DNA of 40,196 nucleotides from Rhodospirillales bacterium (GTDB lineage Bacteria; Pseudomonadota; Alphaproteobacteria; Acetobacterales; Acetobacteraceae): positions 1 through 40,196 of the forward strand of contig JAGXAO010000007.1 in the NCBI GenBank assembly GCA_018971565.1, written 5' to 3'. Shown in pieces: positions 9,107 to 17,040 of this stretch; position 1 is the first letter of the stretch, and every line of letters begins with the position of its first letter. The notes under the pieces were generated by a model. That model saw only the letters and a list, made by a program, of their open reading frames with translations. It searched no databases and was not told where the DNA came from. The position numbers and the translations under genes are program-made.

Positions 9107-9739
9107 ATGAACAGCTATTTCGTCACCGCCACCGGCACGGATATCGGCAAGACTTTCTGCACCGCCGGGTTGCTGCGGGCCAATCCGGGCCTTCGGGCCA
9201 TTAAACCCCTGCTCTCCGGTTATGAGGCAGGGGCACCATCGGATTCCAGCGAGCTCCTGGCCGCCATGGGCCGGGGCGTGACGGAGCAAAATATCGCCGC
9301 CATCACGCCCTGGCGGTTCAAAGCCCCCTTATCGCCAGACATGGCGGCGGCGCGGGAGGGGCAGCGCATCGACTACGCAGCACTGCTGGGGTTCTGCCGG
9401 GCGGCGCTGGCGGAGGGGCCAACGCTGATAGAGGGCGCGGGCGGAGCCGCCGTGCCGCTGACCGAGACAAAAATGACGGCGGACTGGATCGCCGATCTGG
9501 CTGTGCCGGTGCTGCTGGCAAGCGGGACGTATCTGGGCAGCATCAGCCATTGCATCACCACAGCCGAATTCCTGCTGCGGCGGGGCATTTTCATCCATGC
9601 GATTTTGCTGAATGAAAGCGCCACCGCCCCGGTGCCAACGGAAGAGACGCAAGCCGCGCTGGCACGCTATCTGCCGTGCCGCATATTTCCTGTGAAACGG
9701 AATGCCAGGGTGGAGGATTTTGCCTCACTCGCCCTGTAA
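9107..9739 (+). CDS. bioD: Dethiobiotin synthetase
   Basis: This 210-residue ATPase closes the ureido ring of dethiobiotin from DAPA, CO2 and ATP. The P-loop GTDIGKT is at residues 10-16, IKPLLSGY carries the substrate-binding Lys near residue 33, and EGAGGAAVPL near 104 is the second family signature. It is transcribed divergently from bioB across a 92-base gap, so one control region probably serves both. bioF and bioC/bioH are not in the window. The 28-base gap to the convergent gene at 9768 shows no terminator hairpin. Confidence 0.94.
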   Translation: MNSYFVTATGTDIGKTFCTAGLLRANPGLRAIKPLLSGYEAGAPSDSSELLAAMGRGVTEQNIAAITPWRFKAPLSPDMAAAREGQRIDYAALLGFCRAALAEGPTLIEGAGGAAVPLTETKMTADWIADLAVPVLLASGTYLGSISHCITTAEFLLRRGIFIHAILLNESATAPVPTEETQAALARYLPCRIFPVKRNARVEDFASLAL

Positions 9740-9767
9740 GACCAAGACGCCAGAACCGCCTCATCCT

Positions 9768-10694
9768 CTATGGAGTAAACGTCGTAGCACAGGAACCACG
9801 CTTTGCTGATTTGTGAGATGATGGAAGGTCTGTAGGATCGAGATTACCGTGAAGTATGTGCAAAATGCCATCCCAATTACCCCGCAACCGCCCCATACGG
9901 TCGATATACGGTTCTGGCCAAAGAGATTTCACGTGGTTCGCGATAAGATTCCGCAATATAAGCGAAGCTGCCTTCCGTTTCGTCATCGTGCCCTTGGCGG
10001 CAAGATAAACCGGGTTGACGATTTGTGAAAACCCAAGGTCAGCGCCTTGCCCGCGCCCGTTTTTTACACCACGATGCACACCGGCAAAGGCGTTTGTTCG
10101 GATGACTTTGCCAACGGCGGAAAGCTGCCCGGCAAAATCCATATCCTCCTGCCAGCCATATTTTGGCAGATTTTCGTCAAACCGTCTTGTGCCAATCGCC
10201 TCGCAACGAAACGCCATATTACACCCGTAAGCGCAAAGAAAATTTTCATTTATCAACGTGGGTTTAGGGCTTGCCTCATAAGTTGCCAACATCTCCAAAG
10301 CCTCCTGGTATGGCAGACCCGGGCCATTGATGCCATCTGCCAGAAGATGCCCCGTGGCGCCTACCAAAAGAGGGTGAGTGAGAAAAAATTCTGAAATGCA
10401 CTGCAATGAATCTTTTGCCGGAAGAAAATCATCGTCGTAAAAAACAACAACATCACAACGATCTTGAACAAGGTCAAGCCCCCGGTTGCGTTGGGCCGGC
10501 AGGCTTGGCGTACCTGTAACAATCGTCACACCCGCCGGTAAATCCAACGGCAGATCGGCTTCTCTAGAAACAGACAAAATTAAAGCCTCAGGCTTTTTAG
10601 TCTGGCGGCTGAGGGCTTGCAGAAGCTGCCCAATCTCTTCCGCCCGCCGAACGGAGGCAACCACCACAGCAACTCGCATGCCCATATCACTCAT
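9768..10694 (-). CDS. Glycosyltransferase family 2
   Basis: This 308-residue protein has the GT-A fold signatures of family 2. The N-terminal nucleotide-binding strand is VAVVVASVRRAEEIGQLLQAL, and PAQRNRGLDL is followed by the metal-binding VVFYDDDFLP near residue 91. The region YGWQEDMDFAGQL near 180 resembles the catalytic ED motif of this family. No membrane segment is obvious, so it probably acts at the inner face of the membrane on a lipid-linked EPS repeat. A GAGGAT site 8 bases before the ATG at 10694 supports the start. It follows the GT4 gene by 22 bases in the same direction, and the two likely form one unit. Sugar specificity cannot be read. Confidence 0.85.
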   Translation of the reverse strand: MSDMGMRVAVVVASVRRAEEIGQLLQALSRQTKKPEALILSVSREADLPLDLPAGVTIVTGTPSLPAQRNRGLDLVQDRCDVVVFYDDDFLPAKDSLQCISEFFLTHPLLVGATGHLLADGINGPGLPYQEALEMLATYEASPKPTLINENFLCAYGCNMAFRCEAIGTRRFDENLPKYGWQEDMDFAGQLSAVGKVIRTNAFAGVHRGVKNGRGQGADLGFSQIVNPVYLAAKGTMTKRKAASLILRNLIANHVKSLWPEPYIDRMGRLRGNWDGILHILHGNLDPTDLPSSHKSAKRGSCATTFTP

Positions 10695-10716
10695 CGCCAG
10701 ATCCTCGATAATTCTA

Positions 10717-11910
10717 TCAGCCTGCCAAATCCACGTCGTATCGATTTGTCGATTTTACTGATACGGGGCGAGCACTGATTGGTGCAGCCGGTAGCATGGC
10801 CATTATTTGCGCCCGCATGGCTTCCGCAAATGCCATGCGGCTGAACCGTTCCGCCCAGGCCCGGCAATTTTGCGGGTCAAAACGCAGGGATTCAAACCGG
10901 GTGACTGCCGCACACACAGCCGCGGGGGTTTGTTCTGCAAAAAACACACCCGTCGCGGGAAGCCCCAAGGAATTCCCCGCCGGCAATACGGTTTCTAAAG
11001 CTCCACCGGCAGCATAGGCAATCACCGGTGTTCCACAAGCCTGCGCTTCCACTGGCAAAATTCCGAAATCCTCCTCAGCGGCGAATACAAAACCCCGCGC
11101 GCGTTGCAGATGGCTTTTTAGTACCGTATCGTTCTGATAGCCGAGAAACGTTATATTTTCGGCGCCCAAAGCTCGAAGTTTTTCCCTGTCTGGGCCATCG
11201 CCTATCACAACCAAACGCCGCCCCGGCATTTTCGCAAATGCCTCGATAATAATGTCGATTCGTTTATACGAGACCATTCTGGATGCTGTAACATAAAAAT
11301 TTTCTTTATGATTTTGCAAAGAAAATGCTTCCATATCAACCGGTGGATGCACCACAACCGCTTCACGCCTGTAAGCTTTGCGGATACGTCTGGCGATATA
11401 CGCCGAATTCGCAATGAAAAGGTCTACGCCCGCCGCACTGCGAACATCCCAAATCCGCAGATAGTGCAGCACAAGCCTGGCAAGGTGGCTTTTAATGCCT
11501 CTCGTAAGGCCAGATTCCCGAAGATATTGATGCTGCAAATCCCAGGCATAACGTATCGGCGAATGACAGTAGCAGATATGAGTCTGGTTGGGGCCAGTTA
11601 AAACGCCTTTTGCAACAGCATGGCTGCTGGAGATAACTAAATTATATGATGAAAGATCGAATTGCTCTACAGCAATCGGCATAAGTGGCAAATAGGCTTT
11701 ATACCGCCGCGCAGCGAAAGGAAGACATTGGATGAAGCTGGTTTTCACCGATTTTCCACGTAATCCCGCCCGGTGCTCAGCCGGTAAAAAATCCACAACC
11801 GCAAACAAATCAGCCTCGGGAAACATAGCAAGCAGCTCAACCAGGACCTTTTCAGAGCCTCCGAGCGTTATCAGCCACTCATGAACAATCGCGACCCGCT
11901 GCTCGACCAT
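10717..11910 (-). CDS. Glycosyltransferase family 4 (mannosyltransferase-like)
   Basis: This 397-residue GT-B protein begins with VAIVHEWLITLGGSEKVLVELL, the acceptor-side Gly-rich loop of the WbaZ/AceC-like group. It continues with CYCHSPIRYAWDLQHQYL and the donor-side EEDFGILPVEAQACGTPVIAY, which is the E-x7-E motif of family 4. Relatives in acetan and xanthan loci transfer mannose to the lipid-linked glucan, so a mannosyltransferase role is plausible but not proven. A GAGGAT ribosome site precedes the ATG at 11910. It heads a minus-strand pair with the GT2 gene and diverges from the ACP operon. Confidence 0.87.
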   Translation of the reverse strand: MVEQRVAIVHEWLITLGGSEKVLVELLAMFPEADLFAVVDFLPAEHRAGLRGKSVKTSFIQCLPFAARRYKAYLPLMPIAVEQFDLSSYNLVISSSHAVAKGVLTGPNQTHICYCHSPIRYAWDLQHQYLRESGLTRGIKSHLARLVLHYLRIWDVRSAAGVDLFIANSAYIARRIRKAYRREAVVVHPPVDMEAFSLQNHKENFYVTASRMVSYKRIDIIIEAFAKMPGRRLVVIGDGPDREKLRALGAENITFLGYQNDTVLKSHLQRARGFVFAAEEDFGILPVEAQACGTPVIAYAAGGALETVLPAGNSLGLPATGVFFAEQTPAAVCAAVTRFESLRFDPQNCRAWAERFSRMAFAEAMRAQIMAMLPAAPISARPVSVKSTNRYDVDLAG

Positions 11911-12155
11911 CTGTCACAATCCTCACGAAGGAACCGTTGATACTCTTCGCAAAGCAGGTGCCTAATACGCAATTTGACCTTTTGTATATCATACACAAGG
12001 CAGTTATTTCACCGGATTTTGGCGCGATTATCCGAATTGAGATGTTTTCCGGGTGAGGGTATCGCGGTAAGCCACTATATAATGTGTTTTACCTGAAGGA
12101 CGTACCGGGGCGAAACAACCCGTCAGTGTTCACAGAAATAAAAGGAAGCTCCATC
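11911..12155. promoter_or_regulatory. Divergent control region between the GT4 gene and the ACP-MBOAT operon
   Basis: This 245-base AT-richer gap carries no convincing gene. It contains a near-perfect 23-bp palindrome at 11978-12000 and, on the plus strand, a strong -10-like TATAAT at 12078-12083 inside TATATAAT. No good -35 lies at normal spacing, which would fit an activator-dependent promoter. A GTG-initiated in-frame extension from 12084 exists but overlaps this -10, so I do not use it. Confidence 0.5.
11978..12000. promoter_or_regulatory. Imperfect 23-bp palindrome, candidate operator
   Basis: The dyad reads CCTT-N-TGTAT-N3-ATACA-N-AAGG, with nine of ten positions in each arm paired. 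It lies about 78 bases upstream of the TATAAT in the divergent gap between the GT4 gene and the ACP operon, a position suited to an activator or a shared operator. The binding protein is unknown. Confidence 0.5.
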
Positions 12156-12410
12156 GTGACGGATAACGAAATCCTCAAACGGCTGACTTCTATATTCGGC
12201 AATGTTTTCGATTATACCGGTGAGCCGCTTACACTTGCAACAACTTCCGAAGATGTGGATGGCTGGGATTCAATGTCGAACATTACCCTCGCCCTCGAAA
12301 TCGAGAGGCAATTCTATATCAAGATAAAAATCGCGGAAATGGAGAGCTTGAAAAACATTCGGGAACTGGTCGCGCTTATAAAGTCACGCCTGAAATTAAC
12401 CACGCACTGA
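12156..12410 (+). CDS. Acyl carrier protein (ACP1)
   Basis: This 84-residue acidic protein has the acyl carrier fold. The phosphopantetheine attachment site is Ser39 in GWDSMSNITL, and LEIERQFYIKIKIAEME is the usual helix II-III pattern. A GTG at 12156 with AGGAAG 7 bases upstream gives the normal ACP length; the longer frame from 12084 overlaps the promoter. The MBOAT gene begins 13 bases downstream, followed by an SGNH gene. Carrier protein, MBOAT and SGNH together recall DltC, DltB and DltD, where the carrier presents an acyl group to the membrane acyltransferase. It is probably not the fatty-acid-synthesis ACP, whose motif is usually LGADSLD. Confidence 0.88.
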   Translation: MTDNEILKRLTSIFGNVFDYTGEPLTLATTSEDVDGWDSMSNITLALEIERQFYIKIKIAEMESLKNIRELVALIKSRLKLTTH

Positions 12411-12423
12411 ATCGTGCATTTAA

Positions 12424-14031
12424 ATGCTATTTAACTCATATAGCTTTGTTTTTGTGTTCCTGCCATTGTCCCTGGCGGGTTTCTATGGCTTCAGCCGTTT
12501 TGGGCGCAGCATAGGTGCCGCGTGGTTAATCCTTACATCTTTCACTTTTTTTGGCATCTGGAACCCTAGATACATTCCACTTTTACTTGCTTCCATAATT
12601 TTCAATTTCGGCATTGGCATGCGCCTCCATGCCAATAGCAAGCGCCCCGCGCGTCAAAAAGCCTGGTTAATCTTCGGCATCATCACCGATATCGCCGTTC
12701 TCATCTACTACAAATATTTGGCGAGTGTAATTGGTTTTGCGGTGGGCCTCGGGCTAACCAGCATGGCTGTACCCTCCATTATTTTGCCGCTTGGCATCTC
12801 TTTTTTCACGTTTACGCAGATCGGCTACCTCATAGACGTACAGCAGGGCGTTGTGCAGGACCGGAGTGCCCTCAACTACGCCTTATTCGTAACGTTCTTT
12901 CCGCATCTCATCGCCGGGCCAATTCTGCACAATCGTGAAATTATGCCGCAATTCGGTGAAAAGCATACTTATCGTTTCTCAACAGAGAATTTTGTCGTCG
13001 GTTCTGTTATGTTCACCATCGGCCTTGCCAAAAAATGCCTATTTGCGGACCCCATCGCGAGCCGTGTTTCCGACGGGTTTGCGGCATCAGGGCATCTTTC
13101 TTTGCCTGGCGCATGGCTGCTTATGCTAACCTATGCAGTTCAACTCTATTTTGATTTTTCTGGCTACACAGATATGGCAATCGGCATTGCCCGCATGTTC
13201 AATGTAAAGTTCCCGGTCAATTTCAATTCGCCATATAAAGCATCCTCCATCATTGATTTTTGGCAACGCTGGCATATGACGCTGACGCGCTTTCTAACCC
13301 TCTATCTGTTCAACCCCTTAGCGCTTGCGGCCGCACGGCGGCGCACGACGCGCGGGTTGGGAGTCAGCCGCACAGCACAGAAGCAACCTCTGGTATTTCT
13401 GAATATGGTGGCCATACCGCTCCTCATCACTATGGGGCTCGCCGGCATTTGGCATGGCGCGGGGTTAAAGTTTTTCATTTTCGGTCTGCTCCATGGAGTT
13501 TATCTCACAATAAATCACATTTGGCGGAATATGCGGCCCCGCTTTAACGCCAAACCAGGACGGTTAGAAGAACTGGGAAGCTGGCTGCTAACGATGATCG
13601 CGGTATTGGTTGCACTGGTGTTCTTCCGCGCCCCCACAATGGCAGTGGCTTGGCAAACATTCAGCGTTATGGTTGGGGCACATGGCTGGGGCGGGCATTT
13701 CCTGGCGAAGCCATCTTTCAACCTTTTCGCGTCGCTTGGCATGATTTTCGCGACCCATGGCGCAGCCGCCGCAACGGCCGGGCTAAAGGTTATCGAAGCA
13801 GCGATGCACGACGTTGAAATTGTACTGCTCTGGCTTATCGTCTTGGCTATGCCAAACACCCAGCAGATCATGCTCCGTTATGAGCCCGTTTTGGGGATTG
13901 TGAAGCCTGGCCGTTTGAAGAGCATGATCTGGGGGCCATCGCCCGGTTGGGCGCTGACTGTCGGTGCGGTCGGTGCGCTTGCCGCTATGGCCATCTCCGG
14001 GACTACAGATTTTGTGTATTTCCAATTTTAA
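12424..14031 (+). CDS. MBOAT family membrane-bound O-acyltransferase (AlgI/DltB-like)
   Basis: This 535-residue polytopic inner-membrane protein has about ten hydrophobic segments. MBOAT signatures are present: SIIFNFGIGM, ILPLGISFFTFTQIGYLIDV, TFFPHLIAGPI, FWQRWHMTLTRFLTLYLFNPL and, most diagnostic, GIWHGAGLKF, whose His is the invariant active-site residue. Family members such as AlgI, WssH, PatA and DltB pass acyl groups across the membrane onto exopolysaccharide, peptidoglycan or teichoic acid. It sits between ACP1 and an SGNH-type partner, so it probably acylates the EPS or another envelope glycan made by the surrounding genes. The acyl group is unknown; it could be plain acetyl or the product of the downstream enzymes. 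Confidence 0.92.
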   Translation: MLFNSYSFVFVFLPLSLAGFYGFSRFGRSIGAAWLILTSFTFFGIWNPRYIPLLLASIIFNFGIGMRLHANSKRPARQKAWLIFGIITDIAVLIYYKYLASVIGFAVGLGLTSMAVPSIILPLGISFFTFTQIGYLIDVQQGVVQDRSALNYALFVTFFPHLIAGPILHNREIMPQFGEKHTYRFSTENFVVGSVMFTIGLAKKCLFADPIASRVSDGFAASGHLSLPGAWLLMLTYAVQLYFDFSGYTDMAIGIARMFNVKFPVNFNSPYKASSIIDFWQRWHMTLTRFLTLYLFNPLALAAARRRTTRGLGVSRTAQKQPLVFLNMVAIPLLITMGLAGIWHGAGLKFFIFGLLHGVYLTINHIWRNMRPRFNAKPGRLEELGSWLLTMIAVLVALVFFRAPTMAVAWQTFSVMVGAHGWGGHFLAKPSFNLFASLGMIFATHGAAAATAGLKVIEAAMHDVEIVLLWLIVLAMPNTQQIMLRYEPVLGIVKPGRLKSMIWGPSPGWALTVGAVGALAAMAISGTTDFVYFQF

Positions 14032-14054
14032 TACTCCTGCCTGCGAGGCGGCAT

Positions 14055-15212
14055 ATGGCTGAAAGCACCACTCATTTAGCGCATACAATAAAAGTCAAAA
14101 ACTCTTGTGAAGATTTGACGTTTGCAAGATTCATTCTGCTAAGCGGACTGTCCTTTGTCGTTACATGGGTTGCCATATGGGCTTATATAGTCACCTTCCC
14201 GATGCTCTATCAGGACAGGGACTACCCGCTTGCGCTTGCGAAGCAAGACTTGCTGGCACAATGCCAACTAAACCGCGTGGTTGTATTCGGCGACAGCAAG
14301 GCCGTAGCGGGCATATTGCCTACCGCGATGAGCATTCCAGTAGAAAACCTGGCCTTCCCCGCCGCTACGCCTATCGAAACATATTTTCTTGTCAAACGCC
14401 TTTTGCGCTGCCCAGAAGCTCCACGTCTTGTTATCATCGCGCATTCAACAATCATGTATTCCAGGGATAAGTTTTTTTGGTCGATCGCGGCAAATTCAGG
14501 TATTTTAAACCGCCGTGATATGCGGGATGTTGTTGCCGAAGCACGCAACCTGAACGACATCGAATTGGAAAATGCCGAACGGCCAAGCTCAGTGCCATAC
14601 GCGTTCTTACCAGAGCTTTACGCAGCGCGCTTTCCACCGCTTTATTTCGCCAATCTGTTAGGCGGCTATGTTGCCGCAAGGTGGCGTTATAATGAACGTG
14701 CATATCAAGAAGCCATCTCATCCTACGGTCGCTCCTCATTCGGTACCGCCGCTTCATCGGATGGTGTTTCCGATGAAGCGCAAATGGACAACTGGCGTCC
14801 GTCCCCGCTAATCAATTTTTATTTGAACCGTACACTCGGCTTATTGGCCAGCCACCATGTACCTGTTGTTATGATGACACTTCCGATTAATGCTGCAACC
14901 TGCTCCCATTTACCGCCAACTGTGCAAGCACGATTTTCGGTGTATCTCGAAAGAATAGCGCAGAATAATGCAAATATAGTGCTCACTGATGCTGCCATTC
15001 CCTGCTGGCCAGACAGATTTTTTGGAGACGACATGCACTTCAATATGTCCGGCGCCGTTACCTACAGTCACAAACTTCAAAGCGTAATTGCAGAGATTTT
15101 AAACAAACGTGAAAATCTAACGGCATTTAATCCTGACAATCAGCAGTTGATGGTCGCGTGGACCAATTCCCGGTTGAGAGAACCAGCCGGGGAGGAGGCG
15201 CCGGATGATTGA
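14055..15212 (+). CDS. SGNH-hydrolase-like membrane-anchored protein, MBOAT partner
   Basis: This 385-residue protein has one N-terminal membrane anchor (about residues 24-48) and a periplasmic SGNH-like domain. VVVFGDSKA carries the candidate nucleophile Ser81, and DDMHFNMSGA near residue 335 supplies the Asp-His pair. This matches the AlgJ/AlgX/DltD/WssI type of partner found beside MBOAT genes, which finishes acyl transfer to the polymer outside the cytoplasm. I use the ATG at 14055 because it has GAGG just upstream and leaves 23 bases after the MBOAT stop. The frame remains open to 13947 inside the MBOAT gene, but that leader is Cys/Arg-rich and looks spurious. Confidence 0.82.
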   Translation: MAESTTHLAHTIKVKNSCEDLTFARFILLSGLSFVVTWVAIWAYIVTFPMLYQDRDYPLALAKQDLLAQCQLNRVVVFGDSKAVAGILPTAMSIPVENLAFPAATPIETYFLVKRLLRCPEAPRLVIIAHSTIMYSRDKFFWSIAANSGILNRRDMRDVVAEARNLNDIELENAERPSSVPYAFLPELYAARFPPLYFANLLGGYVAARWRYNERAYQEAISSYGRSSFGTAASSDGVSDEAQMDNWRPSPLINFYLNRTLGLLASHHVPVVMMTLPINAATCSHLPPTVQARFSVYLERIAQNNANIVLTDAAIPCWPDRFFGDDMHFNMSGAVTYSHKLQSVIAEILNKRENLTAFNPDNQQLMVAWTNSRLREPAGEEAPDD

Positions 15213-15239
15213 ATATAATTCGTCACGAAAGTCAGCCCC

Positions 15240-16808
15240 ATGATTCCTGTGGTTTTTGAAAATTGCTTCGGCTGGTTCCATCCACCGCTGTCCGACCGCT
15301 CCGGTGGAACCGCCGTTCTGCTTTGCCCCGGTGTAAGCCAGGATTTCAGTAATGGCTACCGGCCCTTCCGCCTGCTGGCAGAGCATTTGGCTGAGGCAGG
15401 CTACCCAACATTGCGCTTCGACTATCCAGGCACCGGGGATTCCGCTGATCCAGAAAGCAACAACCTTTGGGAGGTTTGGCAGCAAAGTATTTCTCGTGCG
15501 GCCACATGGCTTCGTGGCCAAACAAGGGCGGATAAATTGCTTCTTATTGGCTTGCGCATCGGCGGTACGCTTGCCGCAGTTGCCTCAGAGCGGCTTGAGG
15601 ATATAGCCGGGCTTATATTGATTGAACCATGCCAGACCGGTCGTTCCTATGTTTCGCAGCTTACCACCGAGGCCAGGCTCCGCGGCGCACAACAGCCAGA
15701 AGCGGAGCTAGAAGTTGGCGAATTATATCTCACATCCGCATGTATACACGATATGCGCAAGGTTGAACTCGCAAATCTTGCGCTACCTCTCTCGCTGCCA
15801 GTGGCAATTTTCTCACGCGTACCGGAGGAAAAGCTCCGCATTCGCCTGGCCGCCTGGTGTAAACGGAGCATCAATTTTACCTATGAAGACCTAGGCGGCC
15901 TGGAAGCTATGCTACGCCCCAACCATCATTATGGTGAACCGGAGCTTGACGCAACAAGGCTGCTAATCTGGCTTCATTGCAACATACCGCCAAGTGCGCC
16001 TTCACATGCCTCCCTTCCTCTGCCAAAGCCCGAGGCATTCATTCTGCTAAACTGTATAGAAACCTCTCTTAGCTTCGGTAGTTTTTGGCGTCTCAACGGA
16101 ATATTGAGCCGCCCGAGAATTAATAAATACCCAGGATTTTCTGTGCTGATTTGTAATTCAGGCGGCAATCCTCGTCATGGCTTTGCCCGGTTTGGCGTGG
16201 AATGCGCCCGCTCCCTCGCGGAAGCCGGTATAGCGTCACTACGGTTCGATTTCGCGGGACTGGGGGATAGCATTCATTACAGCGATCGCACAGATCTTCA
16301 AACAGACCCCTTCACTGAAGACCGTACAAACGATATCTCTGAGGCGCTTGATACACTGGAGGCCCTGGGATTCACCCGCTTTGCCCTGCACGGGCTTTGC
16401 TCCGGAGCATACCATGCCTTACGTGGAGCCTGCACACAAAAGCGGATTGTTCAACTAATTTCTGTTAATCTACCCTGGTTTTCTCTTCAACCTGAGAAAC
16501 CTGGGCCAGGCAGCTCGGCCCAAAATTGCCTAAGAACGCTTATTCGGCGTGATATCGCATCACTATTTTTGTTTGGCCAACAAGATGCGGGACTGAAACA
16601 ATTAGAAAGACATTTCGGTGCAGACGGGAGATTTCTTCCAGATTCTCCGGTAATTGAGCTTTGCGTTCTGCCTGAACTGGATCATGAATTAACAGTCGGC
16701 TGGATGAGGCGGCAGGTCGCTGAACGAATTATCAATTTTGTTCGTACCCACCAGACCAGTACCTGGCTATCAAAGACTGAAGGAGAACCCCGTTATGGCC
16801 ATGCGTGA
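15240..16808 (+). CDS. Tandem alpha/beta-hydrolase fusion, exosortase-associated hydrolase type
   Basis: This 522-residue protein contains two alpha/beta-hydrolase domains, about residues 20-250 and 290-505. Each has the oxyanion-side strand (LRFDYPGTGDS at 58-68 and LRFDFAGLGDS at 334-344). The nucleophile elbows are unusual. In the first, GLRIG (104-108) has Arg106 where Ser is expected; in the second, GLCSG (385-389) has Cys387. These two elbow types match the exosortase A-associated hydrolases 2 (GLR-type) and 1 (GLC-type) as I remember them, here joined in one chain. The second domain could be a thiol acyltransferase or thioesterase working with the neighbouring ACPs; the first is probably non-catalytic. 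Its 3' end overlaps ACP2 by 14 bases. Confidence 0.8.
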   Translation: MIPVVFENCFGWFHPPLSDRSGGTAVLLCPGVSQDFSNGYRPFRLLAEHLAEAGYPTLRFDYPGTGDSADPESNNLWEVWQQSISRAATWLRGQTRADKLLLIGLRIGGTLAAVASERLEDIAGLILIEPCQTGRSYVSQLTTEARLRGAQQPEAELEVGELYLTSACIHDMRKVELANLALPLSLPVAIFSRVPEEKLRIRLAAWCKRSINFTYEDLGGLEAMLRPNHHYGEPELDATRLLIWLHCNIPPSAPSHASLPLPKPEAFILLNCIETSLSFGSFWRLNGILSRPRINKYPGFSVLICNSGGNPRHGFARFGVECARSLAEAGIASLRFDFAGLGDSIHYSDRTDLQTDPFTEDRTNDISEALDTLEALGFTRFALHGLCSGAYHALRGACTQKRIVQLISVNLPWFSLQPEKPGPGSSAQNCLRTLIRRDIASLFLFGQQDAGLKQLERHFGADGRFLPDSPVIELCVLPELDHELTVGWMRRQVAERIINFVRTHQTSTWLSKTEGEPRYGHA

Positions 16809-17040
16809 CACAATTATAGAAATGATGACAAACATTGCGCAGCAGCAGAGAAAACCTCTTGCACCATTACAAGACGATTTGAATTTACTTAGCAGCGGAC
16901 TGGACTCACTTTGTATTGCAATTCTTGTCGCAGAACTTGACGAAGAATTTGGAATTGACCCTCTTTCATCCACAGATGACCACAATCTGCCAGTAACTGT
17001 TGGCGATTTTATCAGGCTTTATGAAAATGCCATGCAATAA
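16795..17040 (+). CDS. Acyl carrier protein (ACP2)
   Basis: This 81-residue carrier protein has its phosphopantetheine site at Ser38 in LSSGLDSLCIAIL, a pattern typical of carriers loaded by AMP-forming ligases. The ATG at 16795 follows AGGAG by 9 bases and overlaps the end of the hydrolase gene. Its own end overlaps the start of the ligase gene. This tight packing suggests that hydrolase, ACP2 and ligase are made in fixed ratio, and that the ligase charges ACP2. It differs clearly from ACP1 (GWDSMSN motif), so the operon carries two specialised carriers. Confidence 0.9.
   Translation: MAMRDTIIEMMTNIAQQQRKPLAPLQDDLNLLSSGLDSLCIAILVAELDEEFGIDPLSSTDDHNLPVTVGDFIRLYENAMQ

Noticed and set aside
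7779-9110. A 443-codon open frame on plus, antisense to bioA and bioB
   Set aside because: Rich in Arg, His, Pro and Ala with no family resemblance; it is the mirror of two certain genes in GC-rich DNA.
12084-12155. Possible N-terminal extension of ACP1 from a GTG at 12084
   Set aside because: It begins directly after a TATAAT, has no ribosome site and adds residues not found in carrier proteins.
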